This document shows, in pieces, positions 47,706 to 56,162 of a stretch of 60,854 nucleotides of DNA (its first letter is position 1; each line of letters starts with the position of its first letter). This DNA is from Bacteroidales bacterium. GTDB taxonomy: Bacteria > Bacteroidota > Bacteroidia > Bacteroidales > JAIOZK01. The DNA is taken from NCBI GenBank assembly GCA_021738625.1, contig JAIPBS010000023.1:1-60854 (forward strand). Reading direction: 5' to 3'. Position numbers and translations under genes: made by a program. Under the pieces are notes generated by a model. It ran no database searches and was not told the DNA's origin. It saw only the letters and a list, made by a program, of their open reading frames with translations.

Positions 47706-48053
47706 ATGTCGTCAGAAAAATACAACCTGGAAGGCATCAGGCAATTTGTTGGCGAGGACGAAGCTGCCATGAAAGAAATGGTCGGCATTTTCGCTGAATC
47801 GGTGCCCAGATCCTTGCAGGAACTTAATGACGGTTTTGAGCAAAACGATCTGGAAAAGGTCGGCCATTACGCGCACAAGCTCAAATCCTCCATCGACATT
47901 TTAAATATCCATGATTTGAAAACCGATATCCGGGCGTTGGAAAAGCTGGCCAAAGAAAAAAATGAGCGGGGAAAGATTTCCCCGCTCCTTAAAAAAACCA
48001 ATTATATATTGAAAAAGGTTTTGGTTGAACTTAAAAACGAGACATCCCTATAA
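47706..48053 (+). CDS. Hpt-domain phosphotransfer protein
   Basis: A 115-residue single Hpt domain. The phospho-acceptor histidine is H57 in [13 protein letters not shown], and the surrounding helices match the four-helix Hpt fold. Hpt proteins shuttle phosphate between receivers. It is 12 bp after the sigma-54 response regulator and is probably cotranscribed with it. Its stop overlaps the stop of the convergent carboxylase gene by six bases, and its codons around residues 87-94 contain that operon's terminator. Confidence 0.9.
   Translation: MSSEKYNLEGIRQFVGEDEAAMKEMVGIFAESVPRSLQELNDGFEQNDLEKVGHYAHKLKSSIDILNIHDLKTDIRALEKLAKEKNERGKISPLLKKTNYILKKVLVELKNETSL
47956..47987 (-). terminator. Carboxylase-operon terminator embedded in the Hpt gene
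   Basis: GAGCGGGGAAA and TTTCCCCGCTC form a perfect 11-bp stem, and on the minus strand the transcript then runs into seven T. It lies 61 bp after the stop of the carboxyltransferase gene but entirely within the coding sequence of the Hpt gene on the other strand. Confidence 0.85.
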
Positions 48054-49586
48054 AGGAATGTTCCCGTGTTTCTTTGGCGGATTGGACTTGCTTTTGTTCT
48101 GTGTCATATCCAGCGCCTGTATCAGCTTAAGACGTGTTTGCCGCGGATAGATGATTTCATCCACATAACCCAGTTCCGCTGCCTTGTAGGGGCTGGCAAA
48201 AGTCGTTTTGTAATTCTCCACTGCTTTTTTCTTTTCTTCATCCGTCAGCTTGTCCCTGAAGATGATGTTAACGGCGCCTTCGGGACCCATCACGGCGATC
48301 TCGGCCGAGGGATAGGCCAGGTTCACATCTGCGCCAATGTGCTTGCTCGACATCACATCATAAGCGCCTCCGTATGCTTTGCGCGTGATCAGGGTGATCT
48401 TCGGGACGGTTGCTTCCGAGAAGGCATACAATAGCTTGGCCCCGTGCTTGATAATGCCGCCGAATTCCTGTGCGGTTCCCGGCAAAAACCCCGGAACATC
48501 CACAAAGGTGATGAGTGGGATGTTGAAGGCGTCGCAGAACCTTACAAAGCGGGCGCCTTTGAGCGATGACCCGATATCCAGCACACCCGCCAGATGAGCT
48601 GGCTGATTGGCCACGATGCCGACGGGTTTGCCGGAAAGCCTGGCGAAACCTACCACGATGTTCTCGGCATAATGCGGCTGCACTTCAAAAAAGATGTGAT
48701 CGTCCACCACTGAATTGATGATGTCGAGTATATCGTAAGGTTTGTTGGGATCGTTGGGGACGAGGGTTTGCAGCTTCTCGTCTTCCCGCTGTATATTGTC
48801 GGTGCAGGGCTTCACCGGTGGGTCTTCCATGTTGTTGGCCGGCAGAAAGCCCAGCAGCTCCCTGATCATCATCAGGGCCTGTTCGTCGGTTTCGGCCATG
48901 AAATGCGCCACACCGCTGGTTTCGTTATGAGTTTTAGCTCCGCCCAGCTCTTCTTTGGTAACTTCTTCGTGGGTGACAGTTCTGATCACATCCGGCCCGG
49001 TGATGAACATATAGCTGGTTTTTTGCACCATGCAAATAAAATCGGTGATGGCCGGCGAGTAAACTGCCCCTCCGGCACACGGGCCCAGGATGATCGAAAT
49101 TTGCGGGATCACACCGGAGGCCATCGTGTTTCTGTAAAAAACATCCGCATATCCGGCCAGGCTTTCAACGCCTTCCTGTATGCGGGCTCCGCCTGAGTCG
49201 TTCAAACCGATGATGGGCGCTCCCATGTTCATGGCAAGGTCCATCACCTTCACGATTTTGTTGGCATTGGCCCGGCTCATGGTTCCGCCGAAAACCGTAA
49301 AATCCTGTGCGAATACGTAAGTCAGCCGTCCGTCCACCTTGCCGTATCCGGTGACCACGCCGTCGCCCATGATCTTCTTTTTGTCCATTTCAAAATCGGT
49401 GGCTTTGTGGGTAACGTATTTATCCATCTCTACAAAGGTGCCCGGATCAAAGAATAATTTTACCCTTTCACGCGCGGTAAGCCTGCCAGCCTTGTGCTGC
49501 CTTTCGATGCGTTCACTGCCGCCGCCCAGTTCGGCCTGTTTGTTCTTCTCTTCAAACTTCTTATACTTGTCCTCCAGTGATTCCAT
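48048..49586 (-). CDS. pccB: Acyl-CoA (propionyl-CoA type) carboxylase, carboxyltransferase subunit
   Basis: The subunit moves the carboxyl group from carboxybiotin to an acyl-CoA. From the ATG at 49586 it has 512 residues and is closely like PccB/Mmd[63 protein letters not shown] and [17 protein letters not shown]. It could belong to a propionyl-CoA carboxylase or methylmalonyl-CoA decarboxylase, but the adjacent biotin carboxylase favours the former. A TTG at 49622 overlaps the upstream stop and is not favoured. Confidence 0.93.
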   Translation of the reverse strand: MESLEDKYKKFEEKNKQAELGGGSERIERQHKAGRLTARERVKLFFDPGTFVEMDKYVTHKATDFEMDKKKIMGDGVVTGYGKVDGRLTYVFAQDFTVFGGTMSRANANKIVKVMDLAMNMGAPIIGLNDSGGARIQEGVESLAGYADVFYRNTMASGVIPQISIILGPCAGGAVYSPAITDFICMVQKTSYMFITGPDVIRTVTHEEVTKEELGGAKTHNETSGVAHFMAETDEQALMMIRELLGFLPANNMEDPPVKPCTDNIQREDEKLQTLVPNDPNKPYDILDIINSVVDDHIFFEVQPHYAENIVVGFARLSGKPVGIVANQPAHLAGVLDIGSSLKGARFVRFCDAFNIPLITFVDVPGFLPGTAQEFGGIIKHGAKLLYAFSEATVPKITLITRKAYGGAYDVMSSKHIGADVNLAYPSAEIAVMGPEGAVNIIFRDKLTDEEKKKAVENYKTTFASPYKAAELGYVDEIIYPRQTRLKLIQALDMTQNKSKSNPPKKHGNIPL

Positions 49587-49614
49587 GCAAATACTTTTAA
49601 AATTCTTTTCACAA

Positions 49615-50121
49615 TTATTCAATGGCGATCAAAGGTTGATGACCTTCAACAGTCTCGCCTTCTTTCACGTGTATCCCGGTTACCACCCGGTTTTTTTTAA
49701 CCTTGTATTCACTTTCCATTTTCATGGCCGAAACAATGATAACCGTTTGTCCGGCTTTCACTTTATCCCCGACCTTAACGGGTATCTTCACCACCTTGCC
49801 TGGCATGGGCGAGGAGATTACCCGCCCGTCGTCGCTCGCGGCCTTTTTCCGGCTTCGCAGATATTTTGATTCGGCGTCGATGATCTCCACATCATAGGAT
49901 TTGTATAAGGTGTTGACCAGATATTTTTTAGGTCCTCCGTTCTCCACCAGCTCCACGTTGTAGGAGATGCCGTTGTGCAAAATGGAATAGACGCCTTTTT
50001 CAACCATTACGATGTCAACCTCATAAGGCTTTCCGTTAACCGAAATAATGGCCTGCCGTCCGTTTTTCCCGATGATTTCAATCTGTACGGTTTTTTCATC
50101 TATTTGAACTTCAAGTGACAT
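49615..50121 (-). CDS. Biotin carboxyl carrier protein of the acyl-CoA carboxylase
   Basis: A 168-residue biotin carrier. The biotinylation site is the lysine in SAMKMES within the C-terminal biotinyl domain (about 95-168), and [19 protein letters not shown] precedes it. The N-terminal half, with repeated [17 protein letters not shown] elements, is typical of carriers fused or linked to PCC-type alpha subunits. The ATG at 50121 has AAGGAA seven bases upstream. The gene lies between the biotin carboxylase and carboxyltransferase genes. Confidence 0.92.
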   Translation of the reverse strand: MSLEVQIDEKTVQIEIIGKNGRQAIISVNGKPYEVDIVMVEKGVYSILHNGISYNVELVENGGPKKYLVNTLYKSYDVEIIDAESKYLRSRKKAASDDGRVISSPMPGKVVKIPVKVGDKVKAGQTVIIVSAMKMESEYKVKKNRVVTGIHVKEGETVEGHQPLIAIE

Positions 50122-50132
50122 AAGTTCCTTTT

Positions 50133-51647
50133 TTATTTGTTGATCCGGCCAATGGCTTTTTTTCTGCCAAAAGCTTTCCAGTTGTTCTCCTGAATACTGG
50201 TGATGCGACCGAGCTGGCATTCTTCGATTTTGTTCAGGTAATCGAAAGCGGCAGCGATCACGGCAATGTTCTCAAACTCGCCTTTTTCTTCTTTGGGCGA
50301 CATCAGAAAATCTTTATTTTTTTCAATAAAATGTGTGTTGTAATTTCCTTTTACAAAATCCGGAATATCCAGCATGCGTTCCAGGAACTTGATGGTAGTT
50401 TTCACGCCCGTGATCTTGTATGCATACAAAGCCCTTTTTAAACGGGCGATGGCCTCCTGCCTGTTTTTTCCCCAAACGATCAGCTTGGAGATCAGCGGGT
50501 CGTAATGCATCGGGATTTCGTAGCCTTCATATACATAGCCGTCGTGGCGAACTCCCAGTCCCAGTGGTTCTGTGATGTGTTTGATCAGGCCCGGGCTGGG
50601 CATGAAGTTTTTGTCGGGATCTTCTGCATAGATACGCATTTCTATCGCATGCCCCTGCTGTTTGAGGTCTTCCTGTTTGAATGAAAGCCTTTCGCCATTG
50701 GCGATCCTGATTTGCTCTTTCACCAGGTCCACGCCGGTGACGCGCTCTGTAATGGGATGTTCCACCTGCAGGCGGGTGTTCATTTCCAGGAAATAATAGT
50801 TCAAATCTTCATCCACGATGAACTCCACGGTTCCGGCGCCTTCGTAGTTGACGGCTTTGGCTGCGGCCACGGCGGCCTGGCCCATTTCTATGCGCACTTG
50901 GGGCCTCATCAGGGGCGAGGGGGTTTCTTCCACCACTTTCTGATGCCGCCTTTGAATGGAACACTCCCTTTCGAACAGATGCACCGTGTTTCCGTGCCGG
51001 TCGGCCAGCACCTGAAACTCGATATGATGGGGCGACTCGATGTATTTTTCGATGTAAACGGCGTCGTCACCGAAAGAAGCCATGGCTTCGGATTTTGCTG
51101 CGCGTATGGCTTCCTCGATCTTGTCTTCTTCGGAAACCAGTCGCATGCCCTTGCCGCCTCCCCCTGCGCTGGCTTTCACCATCACGGGCAGGCCAATTAG
51201 CATGGCCGCCTCCACCGCTTTTTTGAGGTCGCTGATCTTTTCTTGTGTGCCGGGCACAACAGGCACCCCGGCCTCGGTCATGGTTTTGCGTGCCGTGAGC
51301 TTGTCGCCCATGGTTTCGATGGCGTAGGGCGAAGGTCCGATGAAAATAATGCCTTCCTTTTTACATCTTTCAGAAAATGCAGCATTCTCCGATAAAAAGC
51401 CGTATCCGGGATGGATGGCGTCGGCTTTGCATTTTTTAGCAATGTGAATGATCTTATCTATAACGAGGTAGCTTTCGTTGGAAGGTGCAGGGCCGATAAA
51501 GTAGGCTTCGTCTGCATAACGCACGTGCATCGACTTTCTGTCGGCCGCTGAAAATACAGCTACCGAGCTGATTCCCATTTCCCTGCAAGAACGCATTACC
51601 CTGACAGCAATTTCTCCCCTGTTGGCTACCAGTATCTTTTTTATCAT
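50133..51647 (-). CDS. accC: Biotin carboxylase subunit of acyl-CoA carboxylase
   Basis: The subunit carboxylates biotin using ATP and bicarbonate. The 504-residue protein has the ATP-grasp fold with KASAGGGGKGMRLV, the HIEFQVLADRHGN and ERECSIQRRHQKVVEE motifs and EMNTRLQVEHPITE, all in order. It opens a three-gene operon with the carrier and the carboxyltransferase. The separate-subunit layout matches propionyl-CoA carboxylases of many Bacteroidota. Confidence 0.95.
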   Translation of the reverse strand: MIKKILVANRGEIAVRVMRSCREMGISSVAVFSAADRKSMHVRYADEAYFIGPAPSNESYLVIDKIIHIAKKCKADAIHPGYGFLSENAAFSERCKKEGIIFIGPSPYAIETMGDKLTARKTMTEAGVPVVPGTQEKISDLKKAVEAAMLIGLPVMVKASAGGGGKGMRLVSEEDKIEEAIRAAKSEAMASFGDDAVYIEKYIESPHHIEFQVLADRHGNTVHLFERECSIQRRHQKVVEETPSPLMRPQVRIEMGQAAVAAAKAVNYEGAGTVEFIVDEDLNYYFLEMNTRLQVEHPITERVTGVDLVKEQIRIANGERLSFKQEDLKQQGHAIEMRIYAEDPDKNFMPSPGLIKHITEPLGLGVRHDGYVYEGYEIPMHYDPLISKLIVWGKNRQEAIARLKRALYAYKITGVKTTIKFLERMLDIPDFVKGNYNTHFIEKNKDFLMSPKEEKGEFENIAVIAAAFDYLNKIEECQLGRITSIQENNWKAFGRKKAIGRINK

Positions 51648-51822
51648 AAGCCGGTATTTAGGTTAACACTCCTTAGTCAGCATTAGCCCGCTGACAATCA
51701 ATCCAGTAAATTATTTCTGCCGGTAAATTCGTGATGTAAATATAGAAAATTTTTTAATCGGTTGATTGTTAATAAATTAACAGGAAGGTTTTTAACGTTT
51801 TGTTAACAGCAGAGGTTCGGTT

Positions 51823-52130
51823 GTCATTCGGTGGTCATTCGGTTGTCATTCAGTAGTCATTCGGTGGTCATTCAGTAGTCATTCGGTGGTCATTTAGTGG
51901 TCATTCAGTGGTCATTCAGTTGTCATTCGGTTGTCATTCAGTGGTCATTCAGTAGTCATTCAGTAGTCATTCAGTGGTCATTCGGTAGTCATTCGGTTGT
52001 CATTCGGTTGTCATTCAGTTGTCATTCGGTTGTCATTCGGTTGTCATTCGGTTGTCATTCGGGTGTCATTCAGTTGTCATTCGGTTGTCATTCAGTGATC
52101 ATTAAGTGGTCATTCAGTAGTCATTCAGTT
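51823..52130 (+). repeat. Minisatellite: 28 units of an 11-bp repeat
   Basis: The unit GTCATTCRGTD repeats 28 times with no insertion or deletion between units (308 bp in all). Changes are almost confined to unit positions 8 (A or G) and 11 (G, T or A); units 7, 22 and 26 carry the only others. It starts after a partial unit (GGTTCGGTT) and stops at GTTACTATTT. It lies in the 793-bp gap between the accC start and the cytidylate-kinase-like gene. No CRISPR-like spacers are present. The accidental frame through it is an 11-codon repeat and is not a gene. Confidence 0.97.
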
Positions 52131-52155
52131 GTTACTATTTGCATAATCGCATGCT

Positions 52156-52281
52156 GGCGCGGATTTGCAATCCGTGCCTGTGTTCAATGTTTTAATAATA
52201 ATCGTAGTGTGAATCATTTTATTTGGATGAAAAGTTTGCTGAAATTTGATATGAGCCCGGATTGCAGTGGCCCGGATTGCA
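52156..52281 (+). repeat. REP-like hairpin and 12-bp direct repeats
   Basis: GGCGCGGATT at 52156-52165 pairs with AATCCGTGCC at 52169-52178 (ten pairs, one G-U, loop TGC). About 80 bp later the 12-mer GCCCGGATTGCA occurs twice, at 52255-52266 and 52270-52281. Palindromes with this GGATTtgcAATCC core are dispersed in many Bacteroidota and spawn false ORFs, one of which covers this area. I treat this as a degraded REP-type element. The rest of the 52131-52440 gap holds nothing recognisable apart from three GGAATCT heptamers at 52422-52442. Confidence 0.6.
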
Positions 52282-52440
52282 ACCCGATCGACTTGGGTCC
52301 GCGAGAGCCAGATAGCAGGGCGGCAAGATTTCCTTGTTCCTTGTTTCAAATTTTCTCACACTCTCAGTTTCCCGTTTATAGGGGGTATGGGGTGTATAAA
52401 GGTATACCACAAATAGGAAATGGAATCTGGAATCTGGAAT

Positions 52441-53157
52441 CTAAATCATCCCCCGCTCATCCATAATCTGTCTGATGCTCTTAAAGATCTCTTCGCGGCT
52501 GTTGGTGCTGCAATTGAAGATCACGTCGAACAGGCAGTCGGTGGAGCTGCGGTTGCCAAAGCTGCTGATAATATGATCTCTTTTTCTATCCGTTTCATCC
52601 AACAGCTTTTCAGCTTCTTTTGCCCCGATCTCGAATTTTTGCCGGGTTACCTCTATGCGGTAGTCCTTGGGAGCCATCAATTTGATGTGCAATGATTTTT
52701 TGATGTCTCTGGTAAGCACTACCCCGCCCCGCCCTAAAATGATAATATGGCCTTTGATGGCCATTCCGCTGACGATTTTCTGGATGGCTTTGGCCACCAT
52801 GCGGTCGGTTTTGTAGTAACGGGTAGACAGGGATTCCACGATCTCGTCCATCAGTTTGCGGGGGTCGCCCCTGAAAAGCTTGTAAACACGATTGGGATCA
52901 ACTTTCAGGAAATCGGCTGTTTCATAAATGATCTCTTTGTTTACGTATTGCCATTGGATTTGTCCCTCCCTGACTTCCGGATGCTTGTTCAGGTAGCTTG
53001 CCAGTTCCTGCACAAAATGGTTGCCCGAGCAGCCGGCTTCCCTCGAAACCGTGACCACCGGACCCGGTTCTTTTGTAGGTTCATGGGAGGATGCTTCCGA
53101 CAGGGCATCTGCCGCACGGAATCTTTCATTCATGTATTTGATCAGTATGTCTCCCAT
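52441..53157 (-). CDS. Cytidylate-kinase-like family protein
   Basis: A 238-residue protein of the cytidylate-kinase-like family. The start of the kinase core is VTVSREAGCSGNHFVQELA (about 33-51), with further elements GHIIILGRGGVVLTRD and LHIKLMAPKDYRIEVT. The family is related to nucleotide kinases but lacks a classic Walker A, and its substrate is not known. The gene stands alone. One copy of the ~94-bp inverted repeat lies 66 bp upstream of its start. Confidence 0.85.
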   Translation of the reverse strand: MGDILIKYMNERFRAADALSEASSHEPTKEPGPVVTVSREAGCSGNHFVQELASYLNKHPEVREGQIQWQYVNKEIIYETADFLKVDPNRVYKLFRGDPRKLMDEIVESLSTRYYKTDRMVAKAIQKIVSGMAIKGHIIILGRGGVVLTRDIKKSLHIKLMAPKDYRIEVTRQKFEIGAKEAEKLLDETDRKRDHIISSFGNRSSTDCLFDVIFNCSTNSREEIFKSIRQIMDERGMI

Positions 53158-53223
53158 GATACGTTAAGTTGTGCCTTTTACAAATATATGAAACCGGAAG
53201 GCTGAATACAAGAGAGAAGTGTT

Positions 53224-53317
53224 TTATGCCGATCCGGAACAGGTTTGCAATGATTGACCTTTTGCTTCAATCGGTATAACTGAATCTAACAGAAAAATGT
53301 TTTGCATTTTTAATAAG
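53224..53317 (-). repeat. Dispersed 94-bp repeat, left copy (inverted relative to the right copy)
   Basis: The reverse complement of this stretch matches 60541-60635. The first 38 bases from the higA side are identical, and a further 18-base block (TCAATCATTGCAAACCTG, with flanking bases changed) is also identical. Similarity ends after ATAA near 53224. The element contains no reading frame. Confidence 0.85.
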
Positions 53318-53332
53318 ATTCAGTATAATTAT

Positions 53333-53794
53333 TCAGATTGCAGCTTTTGATCCATTAAGGTAGTCATTAATGGAGGATATTTTAAGCAGCTTCTTTTTAT
53401 TTTCGTTCTCAAGTTTTATATCCTTATTTCCTAGGATTAATGATTCCAGCGGAATCCCGAGATAACGATTTAAGAGCGTGATCATCTTAAGCGTTAAAGA
53501 TCGTTTTTTGTTCAATACCTCTGATACCCTGGTTTTACCACCGAATAAGGGAGCAACATCCTTCTGCTTTAAATTCATCTGTTCCATCCTGAACTTTATG
53601 GCTTCCACTGGATCCGGCGCATCTGGAAAGTGATGTTCATGCTCATATTTTTCTACAAGTAAAGATAAAAGCTCCAATTCTTCTCCCTCCGGACTGTCAG
53701 GTTCAATAGCCTGTTCCATGCTATGTATTAGCTCATAAATCCGCCCACAAGCTGCATTATACTCCTGTTCTGTTTTTAGTATTTTAGTTTTCAT
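53333..53794 (-). CDS. higA: HigA-type antitoxin
   Basis: A 153-residue antitoxin with a C-terminal Xre-like helix-turn-helix (about 75-125: MNLKQKDVAPLFGGKTRVSEVLNKKRSLTLKM). The N-terminal acidic segment (SPEGEELELLSLLVEKYE) is the family's toxin-binding region. It neutralises HigB and normally represses its own operon. The preferred ATG at 53794 overlaps the higB end by 11 bases; another ATG is at 53812. The toxin gene lies first, as is usual for higBA. Confidence 0.92.
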   Translation of the reverse strand: MKTKILKTEQEYNAACGRIYELIHSMEQAIEPDSPEGEELELLSLLVEKYEHEHHFPDAPDPVEAIKFRMEQMNLKQKDVAPLFGGKTRVSEVLNKKRSLTLKMITLLNRYLGIPLESLILGNKDIKLENENKKKLLKISSINDYLNGSKAAI

Positions 53795-54095
53795 AACGTA
53801 TTGTTTTTGCATCTATCTTATCATATTCCTCATGTGTCCCAAACCAGACAACAAAAATTATTTTTAACTTGTATTCAATATCCACAATTAATCTGTAATC
53901 ATTGCCTTTGATATTAAAAACTGCCCGTTTCGAACTCAATATACTTGCATTCCTGTATTTCAGTTTCAAATCATTTGTATTATCCCAGGTGGCATATCTT
54001 ACTTCATAAATCCATGATTTTAAGGATTCCGCTGCTTTATTATATTTGCTTTGCTTGCAATATTCTACAAGCGTTTTCTCCTTAACTATTCTCAT
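53784..54095 (-). CDS. higB: HigB-type mRNA interferase toxin
   Basis: A 103-residue toxin of the HigB family with the diagnostic core RAVFNIKGNDYRLIVDIEYKLKIIFVVWFGTHEEYDKID (about 57-96 in two adjacent halves). HigB cleaves mRNA on the ribosome unless bound by HigA. It overlaps the higA start by 11 bases, which couples their translation. No mutation is seen in the core, so the pair may be active. Confidence 0.93.
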   Translation of the reverse strand: MRIVKEKTLVEYCKQSKYNKAAESLKSWIYEVRYATWDNTNDLKLKYRNASILSSKRAVFNIKGNDYRLIVDIEYKLKIIFVVWFGTHEEYDKIDAKTIRYEN

Positions 54096-54113
54096 ACAGT
54101 TGCAAATTCAACA

Positions 54114-54144
54114 CAAAGTTACCAAAAAGGGTAATTTATTGCAA
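54114..54144 (-). promoter_or_regulatory. higBA promoter
   Basis: On the minus strand TTG (54142-54144) is separated by 20 bp from TAACTTTG (54114-54121), matching the Bacteroidota consensus. It lies 18 bp before the higB start; HigA would be expected to bind nearby, but no operator was identified. Confidence 0.65.
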
Positions 54145-54241
54145 CAGTTTTATGGTATTTAATGAAATCTTTTTTTTCATCAAACAGGCCACTTGCCATT
54201 CGGTCGGTTTTTTTGTATTTTAGGATAAAAATCATCAAGCC

Positions 54242-55303
54242 ATGTATTACAACGCCCACATCCACACCTTTACCGAACGAGATGTGCCCAACCGCTTTTT
54301 GCCGCTGGCACTGGTTCAAATCCTAAAGACCAAAGTCGGATTTTGGATTGTTTCCAAGTTTTTGCGACATGCCATTCCCTTCACGGATAATGATATGCTG
54401 GATCGCTACCTGACCTTTGTTGAACTTGGAAAGCTGGGTTCACAGGAAAATATCTTCAATGAGTGTGAACGCTTTTATCCCGACCGGACGAAGTTCATCG
54501 TATTGCCGATGGATATGGCTTGCATGGGCGCAGGCAAAGTTGACCGCCCCTACGCCGATCAAATTGATGAACTGGCCGAACTTGCAAAAAAAGATAGCCG
54601 GGTCATCCCCTTTTTCCATGTGGACCCACGCAGGCCCGGTGTATATGAAATGTTCAGAGAAGGGGTTGAGCAAAAGGGTATTCGTGGGGTGAAGTTGTAT
54701 CCTCCACTGGGTTATTTCCCCTATGATGAAGGCCTGGATGAAGTGTATGCGTATTGCCAGGAAAATGACATTCCGGTCCTTGCGCATTGCAGCCCGTACA
54801 ATCCTGTTCGCTTTAAAGGTTCTAAAAAAGAATTACTCGACCTGCTTGCCAAATCAAAAGAACCGGTCAAAACAAAGGGAAAGAAAAGGAAAGAGCTCTG
54901 TTCGCATTTTACGAATCCTTTGAATTATAAATATGTGATTGAAAAATTCCCGAAGCTCAGAGTTTGTTTTGCGCATTTCGGTTCGGCTTATTACTGGGAA
55001 AAGTTCATCGAGGATCCCGACAACGAGCACAATTGGTTTTCGATCATCAGGCGCATGATCGCCGAACATGATAATTTTTATACCGATATTTCCTTCACAC
55101 TCAACGACCGCAACTTCTTTTCACTGCTGAAGGTAATCCTGACCGATCCCAAAGTGAGAGCCAAAGTTTTGTTCGGTTCGGATTACTACATGGTGGAAAC
55201 CGAATGCAACGAAAGACGCTTCGGGCTTGATCTGCGCGCTTACCTGGGAGAAGATATATTCAATGACATTGCGGTGGAGAACCCGAAGAGGTTTTTGGGT
55301 TAA
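54242..55303 (+). CDS. Amidohydrolase_2-type metal-dependent hydrolase
   Basis: A 353-residue TIM-barrel hydrolase. The N-terminal metal pair is H6 and H8 in NAHIHTF, then GVKLYPPLGYFPYD, the histidine of LAHCSPYNP, the second HFGSAYYWEKF, and the final aspartate in LFGSDYYMVE. The set matches the amidohydrolase_2 family, whose members include decarboxylases and hydrolases. No specific substrate can be assigned. It is divergently transcribed from higBA. Confidence 0.85.
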   Translation: MYYNAHIHTFTERDVPNRFLPLALVQILKTKVGFWIVSKFLRHAIPFTDNDMLDRYLTFVELGKLGSQENIFNECERFYPDRTKFIVLPMDMACMGAGKVDRPYADQIDELAELAKKDSRVIPFFHVDPRRPGVYEMFREGVEQKGIRGVKLYPPLGYFPYDEGLDEVYAYCQENDIPVLAHCSPYNPVRFKGSKKELLDLLAKSKEPVKTKGKKRKELCSHFTNPLNYKYVIEKFPKLRVCFAHFGSAYYWEKFIEDPDNEHNWFSIIRRMIAEHDNFYTDISFTLNDRNFFSLLKVILTDPKVRAKVLFGSDYYMVETECNERRFGLDLRAYLGEDIFNDIAVENPKRFLG

Positions 55304-55354
55304 TAAAAGTGAAAAAGATTTTTGAAACAACTTTGGGCAAATCGGAAAAGCCTG

Positions 55355-56038
55355 TTAATTTAACTCCGGCTCTGAGGGCGCCAATATCTTGTGAATATTA
55401 CGGGTTGAAAATCCACCGGTTACGAAATAGATTTTATCAATAACAAAACCTTCGCCGAAACGGGTATAAGTTGAAATTACATGATACTGCTTTTGGCCAA
55501 TCCATAAATTGTAAGCTGTAAAAACCTCGCTTGCATCAGCCGGCTCTATTTTTGCCGAAGGAAATAGTTCCTGAATCAGAGTCCGTTCTTCATTGAGCTG
55601 AATGCCTGCTTGCTTGAAATCAATCACAACAATGCTATCGTCTTTCATCATTCTTTGCTGTTCCATGCTTAGTTTCTCAGGAATTTTCAGCAAATCATTA
55701 TGATCATCGGCTTTTGTTTTCCCAATTTCCTGATCCTTTTCCATCTGCAGCTCCTGGTCAATATTATCCGCTTCCTTTGTTTCCGGTTTTGCGTAAATAT
55801 AGATGAAGTAGCCAATTAAAGCCAGGGCAACAATGCTAAAGAAAAAGCGGAAAAATGACATTCCACCCTTTTTAGGACTATTCTGATTTACTCTAAAAAC
55901 CTTTCCTTTATCAAACGATTTGTGCTCGCCGTTTTTCTCTCCGGGGTTTGCAACCCTGTTTCCGCATCCTCTGCAGAAAATATCATCAGCTTTTAATTCC
56001 TTACCACATTTAAAACAAAAAACTCTTTTTTCAGGCAT
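55355..56038 (-). CDS. Zinc-ribbon membrane protein
   Basis: A 227-residue protein with a four-cysteine zinc ribbon at the extreme N terminus (C8, C11, C22, C25: CFKCGKELKADDIFCRGCG), a basic linker, one membrane helix (about 60-82), and a C-terminal domain (about 140-227) of unknown family. The predicted topology puts the ribbon in the cytoplasm and the C-terminal domain outside. It is divergent from the lipase-like gene 124 bp away, which also has a zinc ribbon next to a membrane helix. The shared design suggests a functional pair. Confidence 0.75.
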   Translation of the reverse strand: MPEKRVFCFKCGKELKADDIFCRGCGNRVANPGEKNGEHKSFDKGKVFRVNQNSPKKGGMSFFRFFFSIVALALIGYFIYIYAKPETKEADNIDQELQMEKDQEIGKTKADDHNDLLKIPEKLSMEQQRMMKDDSIVVIDFKQAGIQLNEERTLIQELFPSAKIEPADASEVFTAYNLWIGQKQYHVISTYTRFGEGFVIDKIYFVTGGFSTRNIHKILAPSEPELN

Positions 56039-56162
56039 TTTCTTTTTAAATCAAAAATACACTTTTCATCCACCCAAAAAGAGGAAAGTTTCCCAAAACA
56101 AATCGTTTTTTTACTTTTACTGTCTATATAAATATACTCAGATGCAGTAAACAGTTCGATTT

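Noticed and set aside
51823..52130. CRISPR array
   Set aside because: Units are only 11 bp, abut directly and have no spacers; no cas genes are nearby.
52125..52349. 74-codon minus-strand frame containing TGTDCKSAPA
   Set aside because: This sequence is the translation of the REP-like repeats, a false ORF type common in Bacteroidota.
51897..52466. 198-codon open frame on the plus strand through the minisatellite
   Set aside because: Its N-terminal part is an 11-codon repeat forced by the 11-bp unit (33 bp per cycle), its second half crosses the REP-like hairpin, and it runs into the kinase-like gene's 3' end. No ribosome site or family match is seen.
55355..56038. Anti-sigma factor assignment for the zinc-ribbon membrane protein
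   Set aside because: A zinc ribbon and one membrane helix resemble anti-sigma layout, but there is no HxxxCxxC ZAS motif and no sigma factor gene beside it.
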